Positions 8,777 to 20,003 are shown, counted from the stretch's first letter. The stretch is 64,000 bases of DNA from Poa pratensis (GCA_947311845.1 CAMZMU010000040.1:60757901-60821900); one strand, 5' to 3'. Made by a program: numbers and translations. The notes: generated by a model not told the origin, from the sequence alone.

Positions 8777-11637
8777 GAGGGGGACATGGCTTCATATATC
8801 ACAATAATATTAATCTCCTCTCTTTTTGTTGAAATTTTTGAAGTTGCACTTGTTTTGTCTTTCTATGCTAGTAGCTTCATGCATCAATAATTTGTTTTCT
8901 TACAAGATTCCTTTGCATAGGAAGTGGGTTAGACTTAAATGTTTTGGTATTTGCTTTTTGATGCTCTCTTATATTCAACTCTTATACATATGAGAGCATT
9001 ATCAAAATCACTATGCCTAGCTAAAAGGCTTTAAAGAAAAGCGCTTATGGGAGACAACCCATCGTTTTTATTTGCTGTTATTTTTATTTTCTTTGAGTCA
9101 AGGAGTTTTGTCACTTCTGTAGCAACTCCTTTGTATCTTTATTTTATCGCATTGTTGTGCCAAGTAAAGTTCTATATTGAAAGTTGATGCAAGATTTGGA
9201 TTTCTGCGCAGAAACAGATTTTTAGCTGTCACGAATTTGAGCTTTTATCCCTGTAGAAAATTCGAAAAATTCTACGAAAAATCACGCATCTTCCTGAGAT
9301 ATGTACGCAACTTTCATTATTTTGGCCAGATCCATCTGAGCAACTTAAGTGCCTCGAAAAAATTCGTCTTACAGACTGTTCTGTTTTTGACAGATTCTGC
9401 CTTTTGTTTTGCATTCGCTCTTTTACTGTGTTTGTGTGGATTTCTTTGCTCCACAAAGCATTGGTGGCTGTAGCTAATGTCCAGAAGCTTTGGGATTGAT
9501 TGTATCATTACAGAATATGAGAATTTTTGATTATGCACTAACCCTCTAATGAGAACTGTCTTGAGTTTGGTGTGAAGGAAGTTTTCAAGGATCAAGCGAG
9601 AAGGGTGATATTATGTGATCAAGAAGAGTGAAAAGCCTAAGCTTGGGGATGCCCCCGTGGTTCATCCCAACCATATTCAGAGACTCAAGCGTCTAAGCTT
9701 GGGGATGCCCAAGGCATCCCCTTCTTCATCAACAACTTATCAGGTCATCTCTAGTGAAACTATATTTTAATTCTTTCACATCTTATGCGCTTTACTTGGA
9801 GCGTCTGTGTGCTTTTATTTTTGTTTTTGTTTGAATAAATTCGGATCCTAGCAATCCTTGTGTGGGAGAGAGACACGCTCCGCTTTTTCATGTGAATACT
9901 CATGTTCTTCACTTATATTTGTTGAGTATTCTTAACTAGCTACTGCAGTGCTTTTAGCTCCTGTTTTTCATGCATCTCTTCGAGCTGTTAGCACTTGTTT
10001 ATAAATACTCTCTTGCTGCATTATATTATCATTTGGAGAGTTTATGTTTAAATAAATTGATTGGTGTTTGTTTGGAAGAAAGAAAATGCTACATGTAGTA
10101 GTTGGTATTGGAAAAGACATATGCATTCTTGTAGATCATTGTCTTGTTTCGATTTGATACTTTGCAATTGTTTTGAGCTCTCAAGTAGATCATGTTTAAG
10201 CTCTTGCATCATGTAGTTAAAGCCTAGTAGTGGAGAACTACCGTAGAGCTTGTTGAGACTTGGGATGCATATTTGTTCTCTCTAAGGTCTAGATATTTTC
10301 TGGTAAAATGTTTGAGCAACAAGGAAGACAGTGTAGAGTCTTATAATACTTGCAATATGTTTTTATGTGATTCTTGCTGTACCGGTTTATACTTGTGTTT
10401 GCTTCAAACAACCTTGCTAGCCTAAACTCTGTACTGAGAGGGAATGCTTCTCGTGCATCCAAAACTTGAGCCAAAACCCATGCCATTTGTGTCCACCATA
10501 CCTACCTACTATGTGGTATTTCCTGCCATTCCAAGTAAATATTTCATGTGCTACCTTTAAACTATTCAAAACTTTATTACTCCTTATTTGTGTCAATGTT
10601 TTATAGCTCATGAGGAAGTATGTGGTGTTTTATCTTTCAATCTTGTCATTTACTTCTGACAGACTTTCACCAATGGACTAGTGGCATATACATCCGCTTA
10701 TCCAATAATTTGCAAAAAGAGCTGGCAACGGGGTGCCCAGCCCCAATTAATTACAACTTTCATTAATAATTCTCTTCACATGTTTTGCCCTGATTTATCA
10801 GTAAGCAACTTAATTTGCAAATAGACACTCCTCCATGGTATGTGAATGTTGGAAGGCACCCGAGGATTCGGTTAGCCATGGCTTGTGTAAGCAAAAGGTT
10901 GGGAGGAGTGTCAACTATAAAGAAACTAAAATACATGTGTAAACAAAAGAGAAGAGGGATGATCTACCTTGCTGGTAGAGATAACGTCCTTCATGGGAGC
11001 CGCTCTTGAAAGTCTGGTTGACAAGGGGGTTAGAGTGCCCACTACCATTCGTTGACAACAACAAACACCTCTCAAATACTTATTTTGTGCTCTCTATATG
11101 CTTTCGAAAACTTAAAAAGCTCTAGCACATGATTTAATCCCTGCTTCCCTCTGCGAAGGGCCTATCTTTTACTTTATGTTGAGTCAGTTTACCTACTCCT
11201 TTCTATCTTAGAAGCAAACACTTGTGTCAACTTTGTGTGCATTGATTCTTACATGTTTACTTATTGCACTTGTTATATTGCTTTATGTTGACAACTATCC
11301 ATGAGATATACATGTTACAAGTTGAAAGCAATTGCTGAAACTTAATCATCCTTTGTGTTGCTTCAATGCCTTTTACTTTGAATCTATTGCTTTATGAGTT
11401 ACCTCTTATGCAAAACTTTTTGATGCTTGTCTTGAAAGTACTATTCATGAAAAGTTTTTGCTTATATGATTCATTGTTTACTCTTTATCTATTTGTTAGC
11501 AAACTATAGACCATTGCTTTGAGTCACTTCATTCATGACATGAGCCTTGCAATATATTGATCAAGATTGTGTGAAAGCATGTCTCCTCAGAAATTATTTG
11601 TTGTTATCGTTTTACCTACTCGAGGACGAGTAGAACT
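8777..11637. other. Retrotransposon interior without gag/pol
   Basis: About 2.9 kb of AT-rich sequence with no frame resembling protease, reverse transcriptase or integrase on either strand. It holds polypurine-like motifs AAGCTTGGGGATGCCC at about 9639 and 9695, the second followed by the palindrome GGGATGCCCAAGGCATCCC. I see no other feature. Confidence 0.7.
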
Positions 11638-11652
11638 AAGCTTGGGGATGCT
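11638..11652 (+). other. Polypurine tract
   Basis: AAGCTTGGGGATGCT directly precedes the 3' LTR, where plus-strand priming takes place. Related motifs occur inside the element at about 8347, 9639 and 9695. Confidence 0.7.
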
Positions 11653-13235
11653 TGATACGTCTCCAACGTATCTATAATTTCTGATGTTCCATGCTTATAT
11701 TATACCATTTGCTACATGTTTTATATACACTTCATATCACTTTTATGCATTTTCTGGGACTAACCTATTAACAAGATGCCACAGTGCCAGTTCCTGTTTT
11801 CTGCTGTTTTTGGTTCCAGAAAAGCTGTTCGGGCAATATTCTCGGAATTCGACGAAACAAAAGCCAAACCTCCTATTTTTCCGAGGGACACACGGAGCCA
11901 GAAGGGCAAGCCAGGGGGAGGCCCACGGCCTCCAAACCACATGCTCGCGCGGCTGGGCCCACAGCGCGCCGGGAGGTGAGGAGGGAGCCCAGGACCTCCA
12001 CCGACGTCGCCCCTTCGCCTATTTATTCCCCGAGGCGAAAACCCTAAAATACCAAGCCAATTTCCACGAAGAGTTCCGCAGCGCCGCCGCCATCGACGAC
12101 AAGTTTCGGGGGACAGAATCTCTGTTCCGGCACGCCGCCGGGACGGGGAATTGCCCCCGGAGTCATCTCCATCAACTCCATCGCCATCTTCATCGCCGCT
12201 GCTGACTCCCATGATGAGGAGGGAGTAGTTCTCCCCCGAGGCTGAGGGCTCTACCGGTAGCTATGTGGTTCATCTCTCTCTCCATGGTGTGATCTTTATG
12301 TGATCATGTGTATTGCTAGTATCGCTGAATACATTAATAATGTTTATGCTACTCAAGTGATTTTGTCTAGTTTCTGGAGTCATTGTGACAACACGGTATC
12401 AAGGTGACAGTGTGGGTACTTGTGTGACTCTATGAATAATTTAGATATTTATCATGGCTTATTCTTGGGAATTGTGGTGTTTGTTTACTCAGACTTTGAG
12501 GTGTGCTTTTGCAGCCCTACGCATAGTACTCTTGCTTCATCAAGAAGGAGAATAATCCGAGTAGTATTTACTTGTGTTCAGTTGTGCTAATCTAGTTGAA
12601 TATGTAGATGTTACTCTTTATCTATTATGCACTCTATAGGTTACTTTAATATGAACTCCGGTACTCTCCACGGTGTAAAGGTGACAGTGTGTGCACCGTG
12701 TGTGATTCCTTTATGACGTTGTGGCGCTTGTTTACTCCGGCTTGAGGTGTGCTTTTGTAGCCCTACACAATGAATGGTGTTTGTTATCCAACAAGAGAGT
12801 GTTTAAGAGTAGCTTTTATTTATTCAGTTATGAGATCATTGTTGAGAGTGTCCACTAGTGAAAGTATGATCCCTAGGCCTTGTTTCTAAGCATTGAAACA
12901 CCGTTTACAACAAGTTTGCTACATGTTTGCTTGCTGCCATCTTTATTTCAGATTGCAGTTACTACTTATAATCATCCTATCACTTGTATTTCACTATCTC
13001 TTCGCCGAACTAGTGCACCTATACATCTGACAAGTGTATTGGGTGTGTTGGGGACACAAGAGACTTCTTGTATCTTAATTGCAGGGTTGCTTGAGAGGGA
13101 TATCTTTGACCTCTACCTCCCTGAGTTCGATAAACCTTGGGTGATTCACTTAAGGGAAACTTGCTGCTGTTCTACAAACCTCTGCTCTTGGAGGCCCAAC
13201 ACTGTCTACAAGAATAGAAGCACACGTAGACATCA
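11653..13235 (+). repeat. 3' LTR
   Basis: A near-identical copy of the 5' LTR; by eye the differences are single substitutions and one- to three-base indels. It is followed directly by the TGCCC target duplication and then by CACTA-1 sequence. Confidence 0.95.
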
Positions 13236-13796
13236 TGCCCTCGACGCCCGCGCCGCCGCGCCCACACGCCGCGCCGCCTGTGCTGCAGAGAGGAAGAGGC
13301 CGAGCCCGCGCGCACCTCCACGCGCGGCCGGCCCGAGCCGCCACGCCGCGCCGCCGCCCGAGCCTCCCGAGCCTCCTCCTCCACGCGCCACCTCCACGCG
13401 CCGCCCCCCGCCGCGCCCCGCCTACGCCGGCCGTCGATCGACGTCCGCGGCCTTTTCCCCCACACGGTGAGCTCCTCCCTCTCCCCTGGTACCATGGCGC
13501 CGCCGGTGCATCTCCCCTGCCTCCCTTCCCCTGACCTCCCCTACCTCTGCCCCTGTACGGCAGGAAGAAGAAGAAGGCCGACCCTCCACGCCGGCCACGC
13601 CCCTCCACGCCCCCGCTCGCGCCGCCCGGCCCCTCTCGGTGAGGGTTTAGAACAATTTGAAATTAGAAATTAGAAATTAAATGTATGAATTTGTGTATGA
13701 AATTAAATGTATGAATTAGAAATTAAATGTATGAATTTGTGTTATGCAATTAAATGTATGAATTAGAAATTAAATGTATGAATTTGTGTTAGGGAA
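13236..13796 (+). other. GC-rich leader region of the second CACTA-1 gene
   Basis: Up to about 13640 this is very GC-rich, with CG-repeat composition and accidental long frames on both strands. It continues the pre-insertion sequence that ends at 6420. A block of repeated ATTAGAAATTAAATGTATGAATT units follows (13655-13790). It is probably the 5' UTR and first intron of the gene that begins at 14511. I do not regard the frames here as genes. Confidence 0.5.
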
Positions 13797-14152
13797 AAAA
13801 AATTACGGGTTTACGATACGAGTTAACGAGTTTACGGGTTTACGATACGAGTTAACGAGTTTACGGGTTTACGATACGAGTTTATGGGTTTACGATACGA
13901 GTTTACGAGTTTACGGGTTTATGATACGAGTTTACGGGTTTACGATACGAGTTTACGATACGAGTTTACGGGTTTACGATACGAGTTTACGGGTTTACGA
14001 TACGAGTTTACGGGTTTACGATACGAGTTTACGGGTTTATGATACGAGTTTACGGGTTTACGATACGAGTTTACGGGTTTACGATACGAGTTTACGAGTT
14101 TACGGGTTTACGATACGAGTTTACGGGTTTACGATACGAGTTTACGGGTAGA
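13797..14152 (+). repeat. 21-bp minisatellite
   Basis: About fifteen copies of a unit close to GGGTTTACGATACGAGTTTA plus C, with a few shortened or point-mutated units. The unit contains GGGTTTA, which equals one plant telomere repeat, but it is not a telomere array. The unit length is a multiple of three, so an open frame of seven-residue repeats crosses it; I treat that frame as a by-product. It lies in the probable leader or first intron of the second gene. Confidence 0.9.
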
Positions 14153-14510
14153 TTTTGCATTGTAGCTAGATTGTAGATTATATTGATGTTAATTTTAATT
14201 TTAGCTTTGCAAATGATTTTAGCTATATTGATGTATATTTTAGCTTGAGTCTTATGTTTTGAGCTTAATGGCTTTAATTTCTTGATGTTTTAGGGTTTAG
14301 GGTCTCCGAGTTCGCCGTCGCGCCCAAGAATCCCCGCCCGAGGTGCTCTGCCGCTCCCCGCCCGAGGTGCTCTTGCAAATGAGATTATAAGGCAGCATAT
14401 GAAGTTTCTAATTTGTTCTTGCAAATGAGATGATATTGTAGATGTATCTTGACATATGGAACAAGTTACCCAACTAAAGTTTTGTGCATTGTTCTTAATT
14501 TGCAGAAACT
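14153..14510. other. Probable first intron and leader of the second gene
   Basis: An AT-rich stretch with a short GC segment carrying two copies of CCGCCCGAGGTGCTC (near 14334 and 14360) and a repeated TCTTGCAAATGAGAT (near 14370 and 14420). An intron acceptor-like TTAATTTGCAG ends at 14505, five bases before the ATG. Confidence 0.45.
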
Positions 14511-17500
14511 ATGGAACGAGACGAAGATCAGGAAAATATCCTCCAGGATATAATCCGCGGGCCGGAAGATATTGTCGATGTCACCACGGAGTTTTTGAAC
14601 AACTCCGGTGAGGGAGATGAGTCTCTCAACCGAAGAGACGGCTCCGGTGAGGTAGAACCCGACGGCCGGGGTGAGGGAGAAGTCAGCGAGGGAGAAGCCG
14701 ACGAGGGAGAAGCCGAAGGCTCCGGTGGAACATTAAATGTTGCAAACTCCGGCGAGGTGCATATACATATATTAATGAAGCCGAAGATTGTATTAATTAA
14801 GCCTCTGCTGTCTATATACATATATTAACGCTCTTTCTTCTTTTAGCCCTCCGGATCGAGCAAATCTTCTGTAAGGACAAAACGAGGCCCAGCCAAAAAG
14901 TTGGGCGACCAAGAAAGGTACACGATCGAAAGAGTCGCTGAAGACGGCACACCGACTGCTCCCCCTGGTGTTAAAAATAAAATGGTAAAGCAATGCGGAG
15001 TTCTTGTTAGGGACTTCATCCCGATCACCGTTCGAGAATGGCATCGGCCAAAGGAGAAAGGACAGCTATATGTCAGCGTTGAGGGCAAAGAAAGACTTTG
15101 GAGAAAGCTCATGGTTAATTTCACCCTGCCGGCGCCAGAGGTGGATTCAGATGAGGAGGATCCAGATGAGGCAGAAAAGATTGCCCGGAAAATCATGGAG
15201 CAAAAAGTCAAGGACTGGGCACTTAAGAAGATGGCCGAGCTATTCAAGAACTGGAAGAAAAGATTGAACAACCTGTTTGTCAAGAAAAATAAGACTCCAG
15301 ACTTCGATAAAGGGTATGAGAAGATAAAGGACTACTGGGAAGAATTTGTGGCGTACAAGAAATCAGAGGAAGCTCTGGAAAAGTCTGCAAAAAATGCGGC
15401 AAATGCTGCTCTAAAGATGTACCACCATACTATGGGGCCTGGTGGCTACGCTTTTAGCATGCCTAAGTGGGAGAAACTTGAGGCGGACCTGCTGGCTAAT
15501 GGGATCACTCCAGAGCCACTCAAGTGGATCGAACGGGCAAGAAATTGGTTTTACGGGCATGGGGGCACGTTGGACGCAGAAGGGAAGTGCATATATAACA
15601 GAAGACACAAAGATAATCCCCTACTACCCATCCAAGAAATTAGAAATGCAGTAAAGGATGTTGCAGAGGGACGGTTCATTCCCGATAGAGAGGATGACGA
15701 GCTCACACGCGCCCTTGGGAATAAGGAACACGACGGACGGTTACGAGGCGTACCTGGCTCCAAGCCCAAGACAATTGCGATTCCCGAGCACAGGAAGAAA
15801 TTTCCTGATAGAAGCCATCAGAGGAGAAAGGAAAGGGAGGCAATGGAAGCACGCGCTGCTGCAGACCGGCTGCGTAATATAGAAGAAGAATTAAAGCTGC
15901 AGAAGGAACAAATTGCCGTGCTTAGCCAGCAAGGTACTAGCGGCCAATCTCAACGGCACATGGTAGAAGCTGCATGCGATGGTACCGGTGGCCCATCGAA
16001 TCGGAAAAGCAGCGTGGCTTCCACGGAGCTCCAGGATGGTAATGATGATGCAGTGGCTCCTCTTCGTCGCTACCCAGTGGATGATATCACGGAGAGCACA
16101 CCTTGTGAGCTGCATGTGAAAGTTTATAACATATCCGTGAAGGTGGCGGTCGGCTATGCCCTACCAATTGGACCTAATCCAACTTACCATTTTGCTCCGG
16201 TTCCAAATGGCTACGCTGTTGTCGGGGTGGATGCAGTGATGAAAGATTTTGAGGAGCTGAAGCTGCACCACCCTGCAGGTGAAGATGGGGAGGTGCTTGA
16301 ACTTGGAGAAGCCAAGAAAGCGCCAATTCTATGGCCAAAGGAATTCATCGTGCTTCCGAACTGGCAGCCAAGGCCATCGACTCCTCACCAGTCTCCAGCG
16401 CAACAGTCCTCTTCACCGCCTCAGCATTCTCCAGCGCAGCCGTCCTCTTCACCGCCTCACAAGTCTCCAGCGCAGCCGTCTCCGCCGCCGCGTGACCAGT
16501 CTCCAGCGCAGCCGTCTCAGCAGAAGAAACGGACCAACGCCGCTCCCCCGCTCCCCACTCAGAAGAGAGGTCGCACTCAAAAGATAGTCGACATCCCGAC
16601 GGTTCCTCCCAAGAGACCTTATGACAGGACTGAAGCGGAAAACGCCGAGGTAGTGGCTGCCTACAATAAGGCTTTTTTTGCACCAAAAAAGCCCGAGCAA
16701 AAGAAGGTATATGATGCAAAAACCAAAAAGTGGGCTATGTCCTTCCTTGAGCAGCCATCCCAGATATCGATGAATCTGCCATCTGACTATGGTCGTGAAC
16801 TTACTAAGCTAGCACGTGCCCAGTCTGAGCAGAACAAGGGAAGAAGTGCAAAAAGCGGGAAACAAATTGCCCAGCTCGGACAGCAGAAAAATCAATCGGT
16901 CCCCCCGCTCATAGTGTGTTCCGATGTCGACAAGGACTTCAGAGCCGCTATGGATAAGGACCTGGAATTATTGGACCCCAGAGCCATAGCTGCTGCTAAA
17001 GAACTTGGTGTCACTGTATCGCAGGCCAAGGAACAGGCTACCGCCTTGGGTATGAGCCTTGGTCAACTTTTAGGCTATGAATATGCGCCAATGTTAGAGA
17101 TGGCACGGAAATATGTCCAAGGGGAGCCTATGGTCAGTAATGAGGAGCTGACGGGTCTATCAACACATATGCGAAATCTGCATACCTGGTACCTGGTGCA
17201 CACATCAAAGAAGGACGCGAAAGAGTGGTTTCCGCTGGACGTTAGAGTGGAGCATTTCTTCAAACGTTACATTATACATGTTCAACTGACTGAACTGTTC
17301 CAGTTATTCCAAAAGCGCGCCCTCGACAAATCTATCCTCTCTTGCTATTGTCTGTAAGTGATTTATTTTCGTAATTAAGTCTCTAGCTCAGCTCGTTCAT
17401 TGCCTGTATTATATTATCCTGACTATATATATATCCTTTTGTACGCTATTATGCAGAATGAAGATGCTGGAATGCAAAAGATCTAGAGTTTTTGAGGTTG

Positions 17501-18234
17501 GGTTCGTTGACCCATATATCGTGAATTCACATACGTTAGTCAATCACCCCAAAGACGTGGAGCATGACCTGACCACCTTTTTAACCATGCAACATTTCTG
17601 TACGGAAATACTATTTCCTTACAACTTCAGGTGAGTGTTTCTGTCTTGTACATATTTTTATTTGGCTTTCTCGATGTTAAGTGTAATTGATGAGCTATGC
17701 ATGTCTGCTTTATGTAAACGTCCGCAGGTTCCACTGGATTCTGCTAAGCATTCAACCTGACAAGTCCATAGTTGAAGTCCACGACTCATTAAGTTGGGAC
17801 CAAGCGTTGTGGTCCGACATGAAAGAAATGCTCAACAAGTAATTTCAATCATTATCGCATTATATCGCCCTCTTTCGTTCGTTCCCTGATGTCAAGTAAT
17901 TAATAACTCCTTTGTTCATTTTCTTTGCCAAAGCAGGTGTTGGACAATTTTCAAACAGAAGGTAGAAGGTCCATTCAAAGATGAGCTAACTTATAAAACG
18001 GTGAAAAGTCCGCAGCAGCCACCGGGGAGTAATTTATGTGGATTCTACGTTTGCGAGTTCATTCGCGAGTTGACCACTGAGCGGAGAACAACTGCTTTCA
18101 GCAAAATGCGGGAGAAGATCGACCCAGAACGGCGCGTACAAGCAATTCAAGAGGAATTGGCGGGATTTCTGCTTAGGGAGGTCATCGATGAAAAGGGAGA
18201 ACATTATGCTTCGGACGATGAACTACATATGTGA
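14511..18234 (+). CDS. CACTA second gene: Transposase_24-like protein with a C-terminal Ulp1 peptidase domain
   Basis: I infer five exons: 14511-14756, 14847-17353, 17457-17630, 17728-17838 and 17937-18234. All junctions are GT-AG, the phases match and no stop intervenes, giving 1111 residues. Domains: acidic N-terminus (1-80), plant En/Spm Transposase_24-like region (about 234-330, with H-H-T-M-G-P-G-G-Y), Arg/Glu-rich coiled coil (about 405-445), a DUF8039-like fold (about 500-585), a Pro-rich S-P-A-Q-P repeat tract (about 595-645), a basic stretch, and a Ulp1/C48 cysteine peptidase domain (about 945-1111). The peptidase residues are visible: His about 978 in F-H-W, Asp about 995 in V-H-D-S, Gln in Q-P-P-G and Cys about 1046 in N-L-C-G-F-Y. 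It is probably the DNA-binding partner of TNP2 with a deSUMOylase-like tail; the activity is inferred. Splicing needs transcript support. Confidence 0.82.
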
Positions 18235-18554
18235 TCTATCTCCATGTAATTAAATACTTGTATTCTCGCAAGAGATCGAATATTAATTATATATGCATCA
18301 ACGTGTACTGTGTATATAGTAGAGCGTATAATATGCGTACGGAAACGATGGAGAGCACGTCGGCGATGCGAAGAAGGGGGAGACGATGGAGGCACCGACG
18401 AGGGAGAGGGGGCACCGGCGAGAGGGGGCACCGGCGAGAGGGAGAGGGGGCACCGGCGAGAGGGGGCACCGGGAGAGGGAGAGGGGGCACCGGCGAGAGG
18501 GAACCGGCGAGAGGGAGAGGGGGCACCCTAAACCCTAAATACCAAAAAAAAAGG

Positions 18555-18745
18555 CACACATTGGTCCCGGTTCGTATTAAGAACCGGGACCAATGGGTCT
18601 CCCCCACGCCCAGCCAGAACTGGCCACGTGGACCAGCATTGGTCCCGGTTCTTGGACCAACCGGGACCAGCATTGGTCCCGATTGGCCAGTCCCGGTTGG
18701 GCAACCGGGACTGATGTCCAAGCCCAACCGGGACCATAGGTGCTT
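18555..18745. repeat. 3' subterminal repeat block of CACTA-1
   Basis: Inverted and direct copies of TTGGTCCCGGTT and AACCGGGACC match the 5' block. They are preceded by a purine-rich minisatellite of GGCACCGGCGAGAGGGAGA-type units (18395-18530). Confidence 0.85.
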
Positions 18746-18757
18746 TTTCTACTAGTG

Positions 18758-18812
18758 GTTGTTGGCTAAGATAAGATGGCTATAGGAAGCGCCCATGAAA
18801 CGGAATCTCCCA
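18758..18812 (-). pseudogene. F-box/DUF295 gene remnant, right half beside CACTA-1
   Basis: On the minus strand this reads F-R-F-M-G-A-S-Y-S-H-L-I-L-A-N. The intact gene at 45835-46983 has F-Y-F-G-G-A-S-Y-G-Y-L-I-L-S-D-N at the same place. It continues at 322-353 across the element. Homology fades beyond about 18812, where the copia remnant begins. Confidence 0.65.
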
Positions 18813-18829
18813 CGACGATTTGGTTGTAT

Positions 18830-20003
18830 GGTTTTTGGTCCAGTTCCCTTATAAACTGGTCTAACCTTCTATCTGTTAAAAAATTTAGCAGTGATCCTGC
18901 TAACATTTTTAAAAAGAAGTTCAAACCCAATTGCGTCAGCTACAAGCTTTGTCTGATGGATTCTTTGGTTGCCATGCTTCGCCATGCTCGGTGTCAGGTG
19001 ATGTTCCTTGGGTTTTGGACTCTCTCTACCTCTCAGTTTGCTATCATATGTATCTTTGGCTCTTGAGCTCTCGATGAATCTTATATATGTTGGTCAGCTA
19101 GCCGACAACAATTATTTTATTGGATGTGACGCCACATCCTGTTGTGTGCAAGATCGTCAGAGCAAGAAGATCATTGGTATTGTCCATCGCCGTAGAGCAT
19201 CCACATCCCTCTATATTCTTGACACTTTACAACTTCCTTCAGCTTCCTTACCATCTATGTTTCCCCCTATGTTTCACCCTGTTGCCTCAGTATTGAGATC
19301 TACTTCATCATTTTCTTTCGTTTGGGTAATTTTTGTGGTCCCCATCTATCTACTCTTGTTCAACAAGGTGTTTTGGGTCGTGTTCCTATCAAAGTTGGTT
19401 TCCATTGTAAAGGTTGTAAGTTAAGTAAACAAGTTCAACTTCCATACCCTTCAAGCACCACTTTCTAGTCGCCCCTTTGATTTTGTGCACTTCGATGTAT
19501 GGGGTCCATCTTCTTTTGTGTCGAAGGGTGGCCATAAGCACTATGTTATCTTTGTTGACTATCACTCCCGTTATACTTGGGTCTATTTCATGAAACATCG
19601 TTCTCATCTGATTTCTATACATCAAGCATTTGCATGTATGGTTAGTACACAGTTCTCTAGTGCTGAAGCTGAGCTTTGTGCCATTGCCACTGCCACATCA
19701 GAGATCGTATGGCTTCGATGGCTCTTGGCTGATTTTGGAGTTTCGTGTGATACACCCACATCACTTCTTTGTGATAATACTGCTGCTATTCAGATTGCAA
19801 ATGACCCGGTCAAACATGAGCTAACCAAGCATATCAGTGTGGATGCTTCATTTACTCGCTATCATTATCAACAAGCAACTATTTGTCTCCAATATGTTCC
19901 ATCGGGGCTTCAAGTGACAGATTTGTTCACAAAAGCTCAACCTCAAGAACAACGTCGTCTTCATGTTCTGAAACTCAATATTTAGATCCTCCATGAGTTT
20001 GAG
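18830..20003 (+). pseudogene. Decayed Ty1/copia polyprotein
   Basis: Fragments appear in retrotransposon order: a gag-pol linker with D-G-F-F-G-C-H-like sequence (about 18955), a broken protease motif near V-L-D-S (about 19010), a pre-integrase segment (I-I-G-I..R-R-A-S-T-S-L-Y-I-L-D-T-L, 19170-19230), an integrase core start (H-F-D-V-W-G-P, then V-D-Y-H-S-R-Y-T-W, 19485-19600), then an abrupt jump at about 19637 to the RNase H end (S-S-A-E-A-E-L, L-L-C-D-N-T-A-A, D-L-F-T-K) with its stop at 19983-19985. Most of integrase and all of reverse transcriptase are deleted. Together with the 3' LTR start near 20570 it forms one copia remnant interrupted by a hAT MITE. Confidence 0.8.

Larger units (their letters stand above)
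6421..13235 (+). mobile_element. Non-autonomous LTR retrotransposon nested in CACTA-1
   Basis: Two LTRs of about 1.59 kb (6421-8008 and 11653-13235) start TGATACG and end CATCA, with TGCCC duplicated at 6416-6420 and 13236-13240. The 3.6-kb interior has a primer-binding site (8019-8036), a polypurine tract (11638-11652) and only short frames: no protease, reverse transcriptase, RNase H or integrase. It therefore depends on enzymes from an autonomous relative, probably a gypsy-type element judging by LTR style and primer site. By eye the LTRs differ at roughly a dozen positions, which indicates a recent insertion. It lies between the internal motif cluster and the second gene of CACTA-1, so it pushes that gene's promoter region about 6.8 kb away. 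Confidence 0.93.
354..18757 (+). mobile_element. CACTA (En/Spm superfamily) DNA transposon, apparently complete (CACTA-1)
   Basis: The left end starts CACTAGTAGAAAAA and the right end is its exact inverse. The element is flanked by GTT at 351-353 and at 18758-18760, the 3-bp duplication expected of CACTA transposons. Subterminal inverted motifs (GGTCCCGGTT and its complement) fill both ends. Inside, in order: an open TNP2 transposase (859-4167), a hairpin-rich spacer, a frameshifted small gene (5175-5701), an internal cluster of subterminal motifs (6125-6290), a nested LTR retrotransposon (6421-13235), a 21-bp minisatellite (13797-14152) and a five-exon second gene with a Ulp1-like domain (14511-18234). 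Without the nested element the CACTA is about 11.6 kb. Both main genes read open, so it may be autonomous; expression and mobility cannot be judged from sequence. Confidence 0.95.

Noticed and set aside
13150..13673. Several long GC-rich frames on both strands after the nested retrotransposon
   Set aside because: Pro/Arg/Ala-rich low-complexity products in all frames; this is the signature of GC-rich UTR sequence. Some begin inside the 3' LTR and cross its border.
13774..14151. 125-residue frame of seven-residue repeats
   Set aside because: It is produced by the 21-bp minisatellite, whose unit length is a multiple of three.
13797..14152. Interstitial telomeric array
   Set aside because: Only one telomere-like heptamer per 21-bp unit; the remainder is unrelated.
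18395..18530. CRISPR-like or satellite array of GGCACCGGCGAGAGGG units
   Set aside because: Short purine-rich units of variable length with no unique spacers, in a plant transposon end; an ordinary minisatellite.
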